Assembly: GCF_003350405.1 (NCBI RefSeq)
Contig: NZ_QQAW01000001.1
Location: 186,001 to 250,000 of the forward strand
Direction: 5' to 3'
Length of the DNA: 64,000 nt
DNA from: Gluconacetobacter liquefaciens
Lineage (GTDB): Bacteria > Pseudomonadota > Alphaproteobacteria > Acetobacterales > Acetobacteraceae
The notes beneath the pieces are model-generated. The model ran no database searches, was not told where the DNA came from, and saw nothing but the letters and a program-made list of their open reading frames with translations. A program made the translations under genes and the position numbers. This document shows positions 63,806-64,000 of this stretch, piece by piece (the stretch's first letter is position 1; every line of letters begins with the position of its first letter).

Positions 63806-64000
63806 ATGATGACGAACGGACGTGAGCTGGCGCCGGTGCTGGAGAGGGTGGACCGCACGCTGGAGGCGAGCCTGGAGCGGCTGTTCGACTTCCTGCGCAT
63901 TCCCAGCATTTCCGCCCAGCCGGCCCATGCCGGGGATTGCCGCCGTGCGGCCGAGTGGCTGCGTGACGAACTGACGGCGATCGGGCTGGAGGCCTCGGTG
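63806..64000 (+). CDS. M20 family metallopeptidase, N-terminal part (runs off window)
   Basis: The ATG at 63806 opens [19 protein letters not shown] and continues in frame to the window end, with [44 protein letters not shown]. This matches the start of M20 peptidases (ArgE/DapE/dipeptidase type): helix, then a FLRIPSIS motif and the long helix before the zinc domain. Only 65 residues are visible, so specificity is unknown. Confidence 0.85.
   Translation, partial: MMTNGRELAPVLERVDRTLEASLERLFDFLRIPSISAQPAHAGDCRRAAEWLRDELTAIGLEASV

Overview
The window is 64 kb of dense, GC-rich bacterial chromosome. The gene set points to an aerobic alphaproteobacterium, most likely an acetic acid bacterium (Acetobacteraceae, Gluconacetobacter/Komagataeibacter-like). 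This is inferred from gene content and base composition; there is no rRNA here to settle it. About 57 protein genes are called, plus one tRNA, two decayed gene remnants, one candidate small RNA, and several terminators, operator-like sites and repeats. There is no CRISPR array, prophage, transposase or rRNA.

Layout. 1-5.1 kb: the end of an AI-2E family permease, an FNR-type oxygen-sensing regulator, and a block with FNR-type boxes (unknown gene, OmpW porin, oxygen-independent HemN, 2OG-Fe(II) oxygenase). 5.2-8.7 kb: ETF-ubiquinone oxidoreductase and the electron transfer flavoprotein EtfB-EtfA. 8.7-17.4 kb: a MATE exporter, then a TetR regulator divergent from a complete RND efflux operon that ends in a strong terminator. 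17.4-18.6 kb: an AT-rich region with a candidate small RNA, a DUF1275 membrane protein and a cluster of hairpins. 18.6-30.1 kb: housekeeping genes (pyruvate kinase, MoeB/ThiF-type adenylyltransferase with a DsrE-like partner, FtsK, two pseudouridine synthases, RsmD, a class I amidotransferase) mixed with small envelope proteins. 30.3-42.1 kb: a 41-residue lipopeptide gene, TadA, a DegP-type protease, threonine aldolase, FolD with a short MTHFR homologue, an M1 peptidase, a NUDIX hydrolase, an MFS transporter, a LOG-family enzyme, tRNA-Pro(CGG) and Ddl.

42.2-48.4 kb: a transglutaminase/DUF2126 giant protein divergent from a circularly permuted ATP-grasp protein and an alpha-E protein. This is the most interesting block: a widespread predicted peptide-ligation and modification module whose product is unknown. 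48.4-49.0 kb: remnants of an aldehyde dehydrogenase and a class III aminotransferase. 49.1-55.8 kb: a GT61 glycosyltransferase, a monocarboxylate-type symporter pair, pyruvate phosphate dikinase and its bifunctional regulatory protein. Together these look like a C3-acid uptake and gluconeogenesis unit. 56-64 kb: two Gly/Tyr/Trp-rich secreted proteins, a 166-bp perfect tandem duplication joining two convergent genes, ferrochelatase, MutY, a DciA-like protein, TrpF-PyrF-LapA, SecB and the start of an M20 peptidase.

A recurring twin-hairpin element follows the stop codons of three unrelated genes, with base changes that keep the stems paired.
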